Source of the DNA: Ceratothoa steindachneri
Lineage: Eukaryota; Arthropoda; Malacostraca; Isopoda; Cymothoidae
DNA: 64,000 bases
Assembly: GCA_963969495.1 (NCBI GenBank)
Contig: OZ018317.1
Coordinates: forward strand, 218,774,651-218,838,650
Direction of reading: 5' to 3'
A program made the translations under genes and the position numbers. Shown piece after piece: positions 11,915 to 22,759 of the stretch. The notes below the pieces were generated by a model. The model was given only the letters and a program-made list of their open reading frames with translations, did no database searches and was not told where the DNA came from. Numbering within the stretch: the stretch's first letter is position 1; the number at the start of each line of letters is the position of its first letter.

Positions 11915-12385
11915 TTACTCATATTCTTTTTGACTGAACGGTGCACCGTCTGCCAGATTCTGCCTTAAGCCGTCAACTTGAGGGTACGGCACCATAGTTT
12001 CTCGTCTTGTTCTAAGATTTTCGACAACTTCTGCATCGTAGTCAGCGTCGAAATCTCTATTTTCATCTTGACCTATGTCAAATTTCTTCTGCCAGTGCGA
12101 CCTAAAATGCCTTTCTATCTCCTTCGTATTTGGGATCTCCTTGCCTTCCACTTTGATCTTGATTCTTTCCATAGGAAGTGTTCCTCTAAGTCTCCTTATC
12201 TGACTCCAAAATATACTGGGGTTTCCCTCAGTGTCTATCCTGGTTATAATATTATTCCATGTTTCGTTATTCTTTTCAGTGATTAGTTGTTTTATGAGGT
12301 TCACCAGTATATTCCGTTCTATGTTACTATGATACGAGTTCCCAAGTTGCTTAATCTCCTCGATTATATTTTCTAGGTTAGTCAT
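11915..12385 (-). pseudogene. Jockey-like LINE ORF2 segment between endonuclease and RT
   Basis: A 156-codon open block with IKQLITEKNNETWNNIITRI, SIFWSQIRRLRG and ERHFRSHWQKKFD corresponds to the linker that precedes the RT domain in Jockey-type ORF2 proteins. It continues the same element as the RT at 10542-11510, with stops and frame changes between them. Confidence 0.7.
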
Positions 12386-13549
12386 CTCCTCCTGGATATT
12401 TGCATCCCATCTCGGAGCGGGAAACAGTTTTGCGTTGGGTCCACGGTATCGTATGGCGATCTGCTTCTATTATCCTCTCCATTATATATCTGATTCTCTC
12501 TTCAATCTTGCGGGTCGTATAGCCGTCAATTGTCTGGGACTGTATGTCCCCCAGTTTCTTCTGTATTGGTCCCAGTCAGCCTTTCTGAGACATTTGCGTC
12601 CGGGGATCTCCACTTGTATTGGAGAAGTTGGGACAGTTGTGATCACGCTCCGATGATCCGATGGAATGTATGGTTCCGGTATTGTGACGTGGTTAAAGGC
12701 GTGTTCTCCTCCAGAATCAAGGTCCCTATTTTATATGGTCAGATGGGGGCGTAGGGTATTCCTCCAACCCCAACAAGGAAAAGGAGAGGGAGAGAAACCA
12801 CCCCGATGGTCTCCATCCACTTGGAGAGTGGTTCCATTATTTCAAGAGTGCTCTCACGCATTTGCTACATCGCTGTAAATATGTGAGGGAAAGAAAAGCA
12901 TGGCGAATGGGGTGTGGGAGGATTTTTCTAAGAAACTCCTTCCATGATTGGCGAACCCGATCTGTATCACTCTGCAACAATCAGATTTGAACTTCTATGT
13001 ATGTTCTACTGGAGTGTCCAATCTGTAGCGGACTAAAACCTTCTTAAATTTCTCGTATTTTCCCAACGCACATTTAGTCCTCCAGCCATCTTCCAATCAT
13101 TCCGGAATCTCTCAATTCTGTTCAGTATTCCATCATCTATGGGTACTCTCCAGTAGTCAGTCTGCATGCCACATGCAACCCCTAAAGCATTTATTTTCCT
13201 ACGGCTCCTCGGCTCATTGATACTTGTACACTAAGCCATTTTACACCTCCATTAATTGAAACTTCGTTTATGACGTCGCTTAATTTGGTCAAAGATTCAT
13301 TTTAAATTCGATAAAATGCTCCTTATTTTCGTCTAACAGCTAAATAGGACTTACCATTTTGGGCCAGAGGGTATCTAGGTTTAATTAAACCCATTCGACC
13401 ATGTTGTTAATATGCGCAATAAACAACAGACGCAGGCATGAAATTATGAAGTACATGTTAAAAATAAAGATCCAAATAAAAGAGATCTATCGATATCGTG
13501 TAAAGTAACGAATGCATAATTAGAATGATCAAACCTCCTTTGAACTTAC

Positions 13550-13789
13550 TTCTGGGATGGATAATCCGCAAAATAGAGATAAACCGAGAACGAAGAGGTT
13601 TCGCGAAGAGTTGAGATCGACACCTTGAAGGTTGGAAATGCCAACAGAAGTGACGATGCCAAACACGACGAAGAAAATCCCACCTAAGACTGCGTTGGGG
13701 AGAGTGACAAAAACTGCTCCCAATTTGCCAATCATACCACAAAGGATCATTATCACAGCCCCCACTTGAATTACTCGTCGACTCGCCAC
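13550..13789 (-). CDS. SLC23A: SLC23 exon 8 (TM10-TM12)
   Basis: The acceptor TTGTTTTTCAG precedes GTGGCGAGTCG; the donor is CCAGAA before GTAAGTTC. Eighty codons begin [20 protein letters not shown], continue [20 protein letters not shown], then reach [18 protein letters not shown] and end GLSIPE. They match human [20 protein letters not shown] through NLFVLGFSMFFGLTLP. The next exon should encode the TM13-TM14 region and the C-terminal tail. I could not see it between 1 and 13549, so it may lie beyond the window edge. Confidence 0.95.
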
Positions 13790-14004
13790 CTGAAAAACAA
13801 ATGCAACACACGTAAATTAGATTTTTTCGCGACCAAAGGGATGTAAAAATACTCCCTCTCTTCTCTCTGTCTATTCCACTGAAAGGATGGATAGAATACG
13901 AATATTGCTAATAATGAAAGCAATAACAAACCTTGTTATCTTTAAATACTTGGTTAAGGAAGGTGCATTAAAAACCTAAAAGAACAGGTTGATATAAATC
14001 AAGC

Positions 14005-14435
14005 GCCTTCAAATGCGCGCTCTAACGCCTTCGTTCCGAAAGGACATCGCGAGATTGGAACGCATGCAAGCCAGTGCAACCAAACTGATTCCCTCTATCA
14101 GACATAATAGTTATGAAGATAGATTAATGAAATTAAACATGTACTCATTGGAAACCCGTAGACTGCGTGGTCAGCTCATCGAAGTTTTCAAAATACTTCG
14201 AGGGATCGACAATGTTGACTACAGGGATATTTTCACACTTTAGAGCAGAACAAGAAATCACGGCTGTAAACTTGAACTGAAGCGTTACAACCGCGATTTG
14301 TGTGGAAAAATTTTCACGTACAGTATCTGCAGTAGTTGGAACGCACTTCTATTTGAAGTTGTCAACAGTGAATCTGTTGACCAGTTCAAGTCAAGACTAG
14401 ACAGGGTCTTGAAAAGTGGCCGTTTAAGGACGTAA
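14005..14435 (+). mobile_element. CR1-like LINE 3' end (fragment C), 5'-truncated
   Basis: The plus-strand translation has IARLERMQASATKLIPSIRH, SYEDRLMKLNMYSLETRRLR and GQLIEVFKILRGIDNVD. Beyond a stop it continues LELKRYNRDLCGKIFTYSIC, SWNALLFEVVNSESVDQFKS and RLDRVLKSGRL, the standard CR1/L2-type RT C-terminus. It is followed at 14466-14523 by a short inverted repeat (GGTACCCT / AGGGTACC) that may be a LINE 3' hairpin. It sits in the SLC23 intron between exons 7 and 8, antisense to the gene. Confidence 0.85.
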
Positions 14436-14529
14436 AGCAATTGAGCAGAGATGTGCCCGCTCGACTGCTAGTCCAAAGGTACCCTCTTTGAATGGACCGT
14501 AAGGTCTTCTAGGGTACCTTCTTTCCTTG

Positions 14530-15660
14530 TTACTCCTCGTTCCTTTGAGGCCAATTTGTTTGGGGTGAAGCGGCATAAACTCGTGCATGCATCCAAGTGT
14601 TTCCATTTGCCTGTGTGTAGATTTTTCGTGATTGCATTCCTGGATATTTGCAGTCACACTCCGCCTACGATCCGTAATCGAATGATGTTTTTACTTAAAA
14701 TAAAAAACAGAAATCATCAAGGGAATCTCCGCCAGAAAGTTCGTAAGGGATGTGTAAAGAAAGGGGCAAAGTTAGAGGAATTCAAATGCATAGAAGATAT
14801 ATAACCGCAAAATCGTGTTCTGTGGGCTTTGAGGTGAGGAAAGCAGGCAGTCCTTCTGATATCAGGTGCAGCATGGTTGCAAATGCTACACCTAACAATC
14901 ACTTGCCTCTTGTGATGTAAAATGAGTTGGCTTTCATTTGGGCACCGCAAAATTAGATTTAGAATAAACAGAAATAGGTTGTACAAACTGAAATTCCTTA
15001 GGCAAGCTGAAGAAGCCTTTTCATCCATCACCTATTTCGCTATTACTTTTTTCTTCTTCATTCACCTGTTCTCCCCCTGTTTGTTCTTTTCTCTCCATAC
15101 CTAGGCAGACTTGACTACCCGTTAAAGAGGACTTTAACCGTTTTAAAAAAAACTCACCCTGAGCATAATACCCCCGAAAGAGCGGACGGGAGGAGTTTCT
15201 TGTGAGGTCAGAAACAGAAAGTCAAATCAATTCTGAGAGAAATGGAATAGAAATCGAAGTGACATGATACTCCGCCCTTTGGTCCAATTGAGGGGGTTTG
15301 CTCTGGGGGCTTTCGTCAGCACCTAGTTTCGTGATAAATCCTTAAGTCAAGGGAATTGGCAGGAATGAGGAGTGAGAAGGAAGTTGAAGCAAAAATAAAA
15401 ATTTAAAAAGTGATACTAAGAAAGAACAGGAATGAAAGTATTCAACCCCGAAACAAATCACATTTAAAAGTATTCAAATCAGTTCTTCAAATCATCTTTT
15501 CTAGCAAAGTTGAGATTAAAAAACAACTCATTGTAAATGTTTGTTTTTTATTTCACCTTTTGACTTTTAGAACTTAATGAATAAAAACATTCAAAATCAG
15601 ACCCCTTTACAGTACCTTTCCCGTAACTCTGTAGAGCCGATTTAGCCAACCGTCTCCTTT
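14530..15660. other. SLC23 intron 7 sequence, nothing recognised
   Basis: This is intron between exons 7 and 8. No further coding homology or clear repeat is seen. Confidence 0.4.
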
Positions 15661-15670
15661 CTATACTTAC

Positions 15671-15810
15671 CTTTGTCACTCGTATTGCACCGATATTTTC
15701 TGAATAAGAGGTAGTACCATTTCCGGTGCCAATTATCCCAGCAATGATGCAACCAATCCCCTCGGTTCCAATTCCTCTGTTGATAGCATGTTTCGGGGGA
15801 TGTTGGGCTC
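15671..15810 (-). CDS. SLC23A: SLC23 exon 7 (TM9-TM10, NAT signature)
   Basis: The acceptor TTCTACCACAG precedes GAGCCCAACATC; the donor is ACAAAG before GTAAGT. It encodes [35 protein letters not shown] and [11 protein letters not shown]. The last segment fits the NAT signature [QEP]-N-x-G-x4-T-[RKG], which lines the substrate site in characterised family members. All core positions are kept (E, N, G, T, K). Confidence 0.95.
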
Positions 15811-15819
15811 CTGTGGTAG

Positions 15820-16555
15820 AATAATTACGAAAGACGTTTGGATCCGCCGTCAAGTTTAGATAAAAAAACATTCATGTCATTAAAGGGAAGGAATTTGAAT
15901 GCTACAGATGACACCGATTTGAGACTGCGGTGCCCTTGGAATGACACTACGGTCCAATCTAAAATTTCCTTACCCTCAATTAAATTTAAAAGGAGCAAAC
16001 CAACATGAGCATTTCCAACATTATATTTTTTAAACGCTTCGCGGTGAGAGCGGTGAAGCTACGGGAAACAAATTGTGTGCAAGATAAATAGCCTGCGTAG
16101 CCAAGAGAAGATAGCACATGGAGTGGCGAAGGTGCAAGATGGCACGCAGCTCTCCAGAACTCGCAATGAAGGTAGGTAATCGGGTGAGGGCCCACAACTC
16201 TTGGCTCCTTGGCAAATCCGGATTCAGTTCCAGGTTTGAGTGGTCGAGTCAAATCGCAGTTGACGTTCGCAATTAAAGAAAATACTCCCCCTTCCCTTTG
16301 AGGCAGTTCCGAGAAAAATATGATTAGAGTTAAATGCATCACTCGCGCCTTTTCAATAGCGCATGGACGAGGGCCTCAGACAGGATAACGCAGTCCACAT
16401 AAAGATCAGAATGACAATCGATAGCAACCCCTTGGTACTAAGGACGAATCCTCGTTGTGGATAAAGGAACATAAATGAGTGGCAAGGAATTCTTTATGAC
16501 CCAGGGAAGGGTAACCCGTTCTATATCATTAGAGTATGGACATGAAACACCCTAG
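15820..16555. other. SLC23 intron 6, unassigned part
   Basis: I see no gene, RNA or repeat structure in this stretch of the intron between exons 6 and 7. Confidence 0.35.
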
Positions 16556-16559
16556 ATTC

Positions 16560-16790
16560 CGGGGAAAATGAGTGATGTGTTGTATGTGTGAAGAGAAGAT
16601 GGAGGAAGATACAGCGGTGTTGTCATTGACTCACACTCGACGTACCGCTTGATAGGTGGCTACCCCTTGCGAGCGACGAAATATTTTGCGTCTATTCTCG
16701 CTGGGAATCGAACCAAGTGCCGAGGCGTAGAAACACAATGCATGGGAACTAGGATACCGAGAGCTCTTTAATTGTGCATAGAGCAAAGCT
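16560..16790 (-). mobile_element. Possible tRNA-derived SINE
   Basis: On the minus strand a tRNA-like module runs from about 16763 to 16693. It starts TCTCGGTA, has a perfect B-box core GGTTCGATTCCC and ends AGCGAGA, which pairs with the start at 6 of 7 positions like an acceptor stem. The D- and anticodon arms fold poorly, so this is more likely a tRNA-derived SINE head than a functional tRNA. About 130 bp of unassigned sequence follows as a possible SINE body. Confidence 0.3.
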
Positions 16791-16799
16791 CCAATTAGC

Positions 16800-17123
16800 G
16801 CAATTAATTCGTTACGTGAAATCGATGTTAATAGAAAATCATAATTTGTTCAAGAAATATATGGATTATTTTTAAAAAGCCATTTTTTGTAATAATAAAT
16901 TAGAATAAAAACTAATAAATTATAATAAATATAATAATAATAAAATATAATAAGAATAAACAAGCTTCACAATTAAACAGTTTATCGATAATTAAAGTTT
17001 TATATTATTCATAAAATGGTGGGAACAATAATAGTACACGATTACTGTCCAAAAGCGTGATCACAAATCTAGATTTTCTTGAAATCACACGATTTATTCC
17101 ATGAAAACTGCACAGAAAAAAAA

Positions 17124-17161
<38 letters not shown>

Positions 17162-17208
17162 AGGATAAATGCATCTATGACCAGAAAACCACATAGTTAT
17201 CTTGTAAA
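16800..17208. other. AT-rich intron stretch with (TA)n(GA)n run
   Basis: AATAATAA-type low-complexity sequence lies at 16880-16960, and a compound (TA)n(GA)n microsatellite at about 17126-17161. Nothing coding is seen. Confidence 0.6.
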
Positions 17209-17209
17209 C

Positions 17210-17480
17210 AATTGAACAACATATTAATAAGAAGTATGCAAGCCTTTGGTTTGAATGAATTGAGCACATCTACGGCCGCAAGACATCACTACTTTGTCTT
17301 ATTGTTCGGCGTTCTTTTATTCCATTCTTCTTACATTCTTTGCCAGAGATTTTCAACATTTGTCAATTTCCGAGTGATAAACCTCTCACCCAAAATCCTT
17401 TATAAGCTTTCTATCGCTTTAAAATAAGGGTTTTGAGCAGGATCGTTCTTCATATAGATATTTTTGGCATATTGAAAAAC
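17210..17480 (-). pseudogene. Tc1-like transposase C-terminal remnant
   Basis: The minus-strand translation NIYMKNDPAQNPYFKAIESL resembles the Tc1 block WPAQSPDLNPIENLW with the third catalytic Asp region changed (NPYF for SPDL). It continues GERFITRKLTNVENLWQRMY and EEWNKRTPNNKTK, a typical Tc1 C-terminus. One in-frame stop splits the two parts. The remainder of the transposase is not recognisable upstream. Confidence 0.6.
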
Positions 17481-17489
17481 TCATTGAGG

Positions 17490-18635
17490 CGGACAGAATC
17501 TGACCAGAGAGCAGCGGGAAAATGTTCGTTCCAAGGAAAGAGTTCTGGTTTCCGCTCATGGTCTCAATTCTCGGGTCAGTCTGGCTCTTTCCAGATGGGA
17601 GATCCATGGAGTGAGCCAACTAACTGGTGCTGGTATCACTAGAAATTCAAAGGTGAGGCTCATCGATGCCTCTCATCTTATAGCTTCCGCGTGGAGGGAA
17701 ACCAATCAATATCTTCTCCTGCGTCCTCCTATGGGGACTTTATGTCCATCATCTCCTACTTTGCTGCTGGAAGTTACCCAAGAGCATTCTGCTGAAGTCT
17801 CAAACCCTTCAGTAGCTACCAGTCCAATCTCACCTTTGTGCCTCTGCCGGACACCGCGCGGAAATTTGCAGATCCTAACTTCACATTCATCAGTTGAAAA
17901 TGGCAACCATATTCCACGCTGAGATACAAAACGTTCCATTAGTTCGTCAGAGTTGTCATTCACCTCTCCACACCCGATCTTCGGCGCCCTCCGGCCGCGT
18001 CTCCAGTTCCTTCTCAGGGACGCTTTCCTCTGGGTGACTCCATTAAGCTGCCTTTGAACTCACCATGGGGGTGATGCAGAGCTTGAATTCCTGCCTCTTC
18101 ATCCTGGATCCAGATACAAGAACTCAACTTGACCGTTGACAGCGGCTCTACCGTTTCCATACTCTGGGTTTTGCCTCGGGACAGTCGTCGATCTCCGATG
18201 GTCTCCTCCCTCCAAAATATCTCATGTTAGCCTGTTCTGGTTTATTCTAAAAAGCTTCCTTTGATCTCTATCTTATCCGGGTTGTCTCTCCCGTAACTGT
18301 TCTTAGTTGTTGACGTCGGTCACCCTATCTTGGGGAATACTTCTTGTCACACTTCGCATTTACCCTTGACTTAAAAAGACATGCTTTCACGGATCGAGTG
18401 TCTTGGAACATTATTCACTGCACTACTTCCTCTCGCGACCCTCTGTTCACTCTTAGCGCACGTGTTCAAGGATTTGACTTGCCAAGTTCAATAGTCTACT
18501 TTCAGCCGTGCATCTTACAATACATGTTAAATATACTTCATTACTCGTATCTTTCCCAGACCTAACTTCCTCTCGCCTGTGTGGAGTGCCGGTGAAGCAC
18601 TCTACAGTATTATATACACACAACAGGCCCCGCTG
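17490..18635. other. SLC23 intron 6 sequence, unassigned
   Basis: The sequence is moderately GC-rich. Short open frames on both strands show no family I recognise. Confidence 0.3.
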
Positions 18636-18639
18636 TGTA

Positions 18640-19993
18640 CCGAGCTTTGCAAAAGTTCTATTACACTCGGGGGGATGGGGGTCGAGAGAGAGAGGTATAC
18701 GTCTGTGAGAGAAAAAGTTCCGTCATAAACCTAAAAGTTTTAGTTTACTAGCACGTGTCATTATAAGGTTTTTTCATTGTGTACAGGTGTGTCAAGATGG
18801 AAATGAAAAGAATCAAGATTTCTGCTTTCCTGCATGCGATTCACAACAAACCCGACATCGTCAAGCGGCTCAACGTCAGCCATATGACCGTCCACAAAGT
18901 CACGGAGAGGATCAACAATGGGGAAGACCTCTAAGATAGACCCCTTTCAAGCAGAGAAGAAGTTGTCAAGCGTTTGGATGTGAGAAAAGCCTTCAAATTT
19001 GCTCCGAAGTTCAAAGACGTAGTCCGCCTTCTTCGTAATCTTTTTCACCCAGGGCCACGATGAACCAGTAACCCGCTGCGAGTCCAACCGGTAGCATCTT
19101 TTCGTCATTCGAAGCTACGATGCCAAACATCATTAGGGATGCCGGATGTTTGGTCGTGGTCACTTAATGGACCTTGAAGAGTCCTGGCCAAAGTTTACCA
19201 TACGGTCGTTCGGCCTGTTGATGACCAGATCGACCATGAAAGTTTTTCAGCCGAAAAAGGAGAATTTGATTGCGATGACAGTTCAAATCGTAGAGAAGGT
19301 GACGACAGCGCCCCCGACATTGTTCTCGCAAACTGTCAGTGAGCAGAGAACATTTTCTGCATCTCAAACTCTTGCCGCCCTGTTCCTTGACGGCCCTGGA
19401 AATCGGGATCACCGAGTCGTTCTTCTTCGCAAACGCAGTCATGTTGAGCTTCGGAGCACTTTCGAAGGCCTTTCTCATAGCCAAACGGTTAACAACTTGA
19501 AGTCTGCCTGAACGAAGTTGATTTTTGTGGTCTTACCCGTTCTTGATCTTCTCCGTGACTCTGTGGACTGTCATCAGGCCTACGTTGAGCCGCTTAGTGA
19601 TTTCAGCCTTGTTGTGGCCCGCGCGCATAAGAGCAGACGATTCTTTTAACTTCCATCTCAACACACCTGCACACAATCCACTCAGGTACAGTGTGTAGGC
19701 ACGTGTTGGGGGCAAGGCCTGCAAGGTCTGCCATAGCTAGGTCAACGAGCCTAAGTCCTTCGCCAACCGCGTGTGGGCCTGCATGAGGTAAGACGTAGTC
19801 CGCAACGTGTGCGCAGCCTTTCAAGTCTCGCCTGATGTGCGTGCTCATCGTCAAGGGCGGCCACATTGATAAATATTACAATTTATTCACATATTTATAT
19901 GTTAAAACAATAAAAACGTGTCTGCATCAATTCTATCATTGTCCTTTGTTGAGAACGTCGTAACGAATGTACCACGACTTTTGCAATACCCCG
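18640..19993. mobile_element. Fold-back mariner-family element (copy A)
   Basis: It is flanked by TA on both sides (18638-18639, 19994-19995), with termini CCGAGCTTTGCAAAAGTTCT and, reverse-complemented, CGGGGTATTGCAAAAGTCGT. The left 375 bp carry a plus-strand N-terminal helix-turn-helix domain (SAFLHAIHNKPDIVKRLNVS, HMTVHKVTERINNGEDL). The rest is minus-strand and carries the same domain again (KLKESSALMRAGHNKAEITK, RLNVGLMTVHRVTEKI at 19724-19533). The transposase core follows on the minus strand down to about 19020. The two arms meet at about 19012-19022. The C-terminal third of the transposase is absent. It is related to the element at 54395-55694. Confidence 0.8.
19030..19730 (-). pseudogene. 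Mariner-family transposase, N-terminal two-thirds
   Basis: The minus strand has an HTH domain (19724-19533) with EITKRLNVGLMTVHRVTEKI, then AMRKAFESAPKLNMTAFAKK and ISRAVKEQGGKSLRCRKCSL. It continues LLYDLNCHRNQILLF into the first catalytic-Asp region, where frameshifts occur (FTVDPVVNRQNDRMVTFGQD is readable in an adjacent frame). The copy stops at the KADYVF motif that normally precedes the second catalytic Asp. It is a dead copy. Confidence 0.75.
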
Positions 19994-19995
19994 TA

Positions 19996-20858
19996 GTATC
20001 CTCGCAATCCTAAGTTTTTCCTTCTCTACTCAGCTCAGACACTAACATTCTCCTCGGCAAAGTCGTAACACAGCTCTTCTCTACCATAAGCTGGTGTCAG
20101 ATAATGAAGCATTAACCCTAATAATTGATGTCACAAGTTGTATTTACGCAACGCCTCATGTTCATGGAGAACGACAGGTTAACGCGGGATGCAAACCACG
20201 GGCAGCTACAGTGTATGGCAGCAACCGTTAAAGTGACCTGAAACGGGTCTCCATCTGGCGACTTGCCACGCCTGATGTGCCTTAACTTCGTTGTAATAGG
20301 AAGCGCCATTTCCACTCGGCAATGCCTAAGCCTCTCTTTATTAGAGATTTACAAGCTTCGGGTGTGATTTTGCTTTCCACCATTTTTCTCAGAAACACCA
20401 TTATGTTTACCATAACATTATTCTTCTATCTGATTTCCGGCCTCGACCAGAATAATCTCCTTTAACTTCTTTCAATTTCCTGTTTAGTTATTCTTATTTT
20501 TTACAATGTTCTTTATTCCGCTGCTCACCAAGCCATTTATAAAGCTAACTAAAGCCATAAAATAGCTAATTCGATGTATTTAACATTTTTTGCTCTATGT
20601 AATGGTTTTTAGTACTTGATTCTCAGTTTACTTGATTTAAATCGTACATCTTTAGGTTTCTATCTAGCTTTGGAATATATTTAAACGTGGCTGCTTGGGC
20701 AGTGTACCTTCTACCCGTCTTTACTTCTTCCACGAGCGTCTTTTCAAAACGTTCTGGCAAAGATCCCTCTCAGTTTTGATTCTTTTGAATAAGTAATTAA
20801 AAATTCTAAGGCGCATCCTTATAACACGATGGTCTCCCTATATCTAAGAACCATGGCT
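19996..20858. other. SLC23 intron 6 sequence, unassigned
   Basis: Nothing supported beyond the SLC23 exon 6 that starts immediately to the right (20862). Confidence 0.35.
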
Positions 20859-20861
20859 TAC

Positions 20862-21117
20862 CTGAGAGCCGTGCGCATGCGTAATAGTCTCCGATGCTCT
20901 CAACCATTGATGAGATGACCCCCGCGAGCATGCCAAACACTGCTGAAGCACTCACGGTCGGCCAGCCCCACTGGAAAGGGTACGGGAAGTAAAACCAGGG
21001 ACTCTCGGCTACCAGGTTAAGCTTTCGATCTGTTCTTGCGGGCGAGTCCGGTGACAAAACATTGGTCGCAGTGAGAATGGCGCAAAATCCCCAGGATATC
21101 AACAGACCCAAAATCAC
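20862..21117 (-). CDS. SLC23A: SLC23 exon 6 (TM7-TM8, ESIGDYYACA motif)
   Basis: The acceptor TTGCTTTCACAG precedes GTGATTTTGGG; the donor is CTCTCAG before GTAAGC. The exon encodes VILGLLISWGFCAILTATNV, a short polar loop, SPWFYFPYPFQWGWPTVSAS, then MLAGVISSMVESIGDYYACA and RLSG. The last part is the TM8 substrate-binding region, whose acidic residue (E of ESIGDYYACA) is conserved across the family. The following codon (Gly) is split with exon 7. Confidence 0.95.
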
Positions 21118-21119
21118 CT

Positions 21120-22755
21120 GTGAAAGCAAAAAGTTACAAATTATTTTGATCTTTGAAAATATTTTACGCGTAGAGATATCAGAGCAGTCTTGTGCGCGTC
21201 AATGTTCCGTTAAAGAGGGTCCCTCCCTTCCCTAAGAATTCGCCGTTTGAGGGTGGAGATTTAAAACATTCGTGACAAGGGAAATTGGGATATGAAATTT
21301 TAAATTTAAAACCTCCTTCACGGAAATTAAAAATGGTTTCTTAACAAATCGAAAGGGTGGAGACTCTTCTAAGGTATTTGACGTATAAGGCGGCGGTGAA
21401 AGGGGAGGAACCACAAGAGAATCTACAGTGCTTGGGGAGGATTTGAAAGGTAGTTTGGACCAACGTTACTGAAAGCTTCTATGAGATCCGATTTTGAGGC
21501 ACCGACGGAATTGGTAGAGTTAGGTGACGGGAATTTATGATTTCTCGGAAGATCGTTTAATTTAAATTTAACTTGGAAATCGAAGTCGATTTGAGACGAC
21601 AATTAGTCTTCAAGCAAAGAGTCATTCACTTCGTCCTTGTTGGATGAAATGTAAATCAGATTTATTTTTTCGCTTAAATCTTCTACAGAAACAGAGTTTT
21701 TTTACCCAATCATCTCTATTACGCACTTTAAGTTCGGATAAGGAGTCTAAGTTAACTTCTGCATTGGCTCTTTTTTGAATTAAGGTAAACTTTCTTTTAA
21801 TTAAATTAGGATTTTTAACTCAATTTGAAACAGAATATTCGAATTGGGATGGAAGAGATGTTAAATTCTAGAACTTTGAATTGTATAAAAATACATTATA
21901 AAAGGAAATCAAAATCGTTGTGAAACAAGTACTTTAAGAAGTCTCAATATTTGAAAAGAGATATGGAAAACCAAAAAAGGAATTACCAGGAAAAGCATAG
22001 GATCTCGCAATGCGTACAATGTTTCGAGTGTAAGACAGCATCATATTTTTCCTCTCGACTTTTGAAAGGAAACAATACGAAGACTGCGGCGGATGAGCGA
22101 AAAAGAAGTAAGTAACGAGTAAATCACTAGATATAGAGAATTACAAAAAAATCAATCGGAGTGAGGATAATTACTTCCAATTTGTTACCTTCCCCCTCCC
22201 CGATATAAAGGGGGCTTTTGGGTAAGCAACAACCTTTAATTATAGTTTTAGAAAAGCTAAATGCGTTCCAACAGATGCTATGACACTAGTTGAATCCTAA
22301 ATTATCTGGGTATTTGGTAGTTACTTGTAAAAAGAGATGAAAGCTAAATTAAATATTGAAAATAAAATGCTAAATTTTGATAAACAAAAATCATTTGAAA
22401 AGAAGCTGCACGAGGCAATCTGAAAAGGAGTTGACTGATCCGAGAGTACATGCAAAGGAACCATAGTTTTTTGCAACGTAAATTATTTAAGAGTACAAGG
22501 TTGCAATATTAGAAAATAATGAAGCTATATACTATCCTAATTTCATAAAAGAGCTTAAATTTATTTAGCGTTAATTCACAAATACTAAAAATATTCTACT
22601 CAAGAGGAAAGAATTTATTTGGAAAAGGTGACATGAGCTTGCGAAAGAAAACGGAGGCCTCGGTTACTTCACTCTGCGGAAAAGAATGTTCACGATATAC
22701 ACATATACGATATAAGCTCAGAACAGGCTACATACTCCTTTAGATACCTGATAGC
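21120..22755. other. SLC23 intron 5 sequence, unassigned
   Basis: AT-rich sequence with no open frame of note and no recognisable repeat family. Confidence 0.35.
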
Positions 22756-22759
22756 CAGA

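Larger units (their letters stand above)
10542..13245 (-). mobile_element. Jockey-like LINE (element B), nearly complete ORF2 but decayed
   Basis: The minus strand holds four parts. An upstream segment (13245-12430) has weak endonuclease/linker homology (ADRHTIPWTQRKTVSRSEMG at its end). An open block follows at 12385-11915 with the EN-RT linker (IFWSQIRRLRGTLPMERIKI). RT starts after stops (FLPKPDKPKTDLNSYRPISL, ILEKLLNNRLRNHLE). A long open frame of 322 codons (11510-10542) covers the RT palm to C-terminus. The element lies between SLC23 exon 8 and the left window edge, on the gene's strand. Confidence 0.82.
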
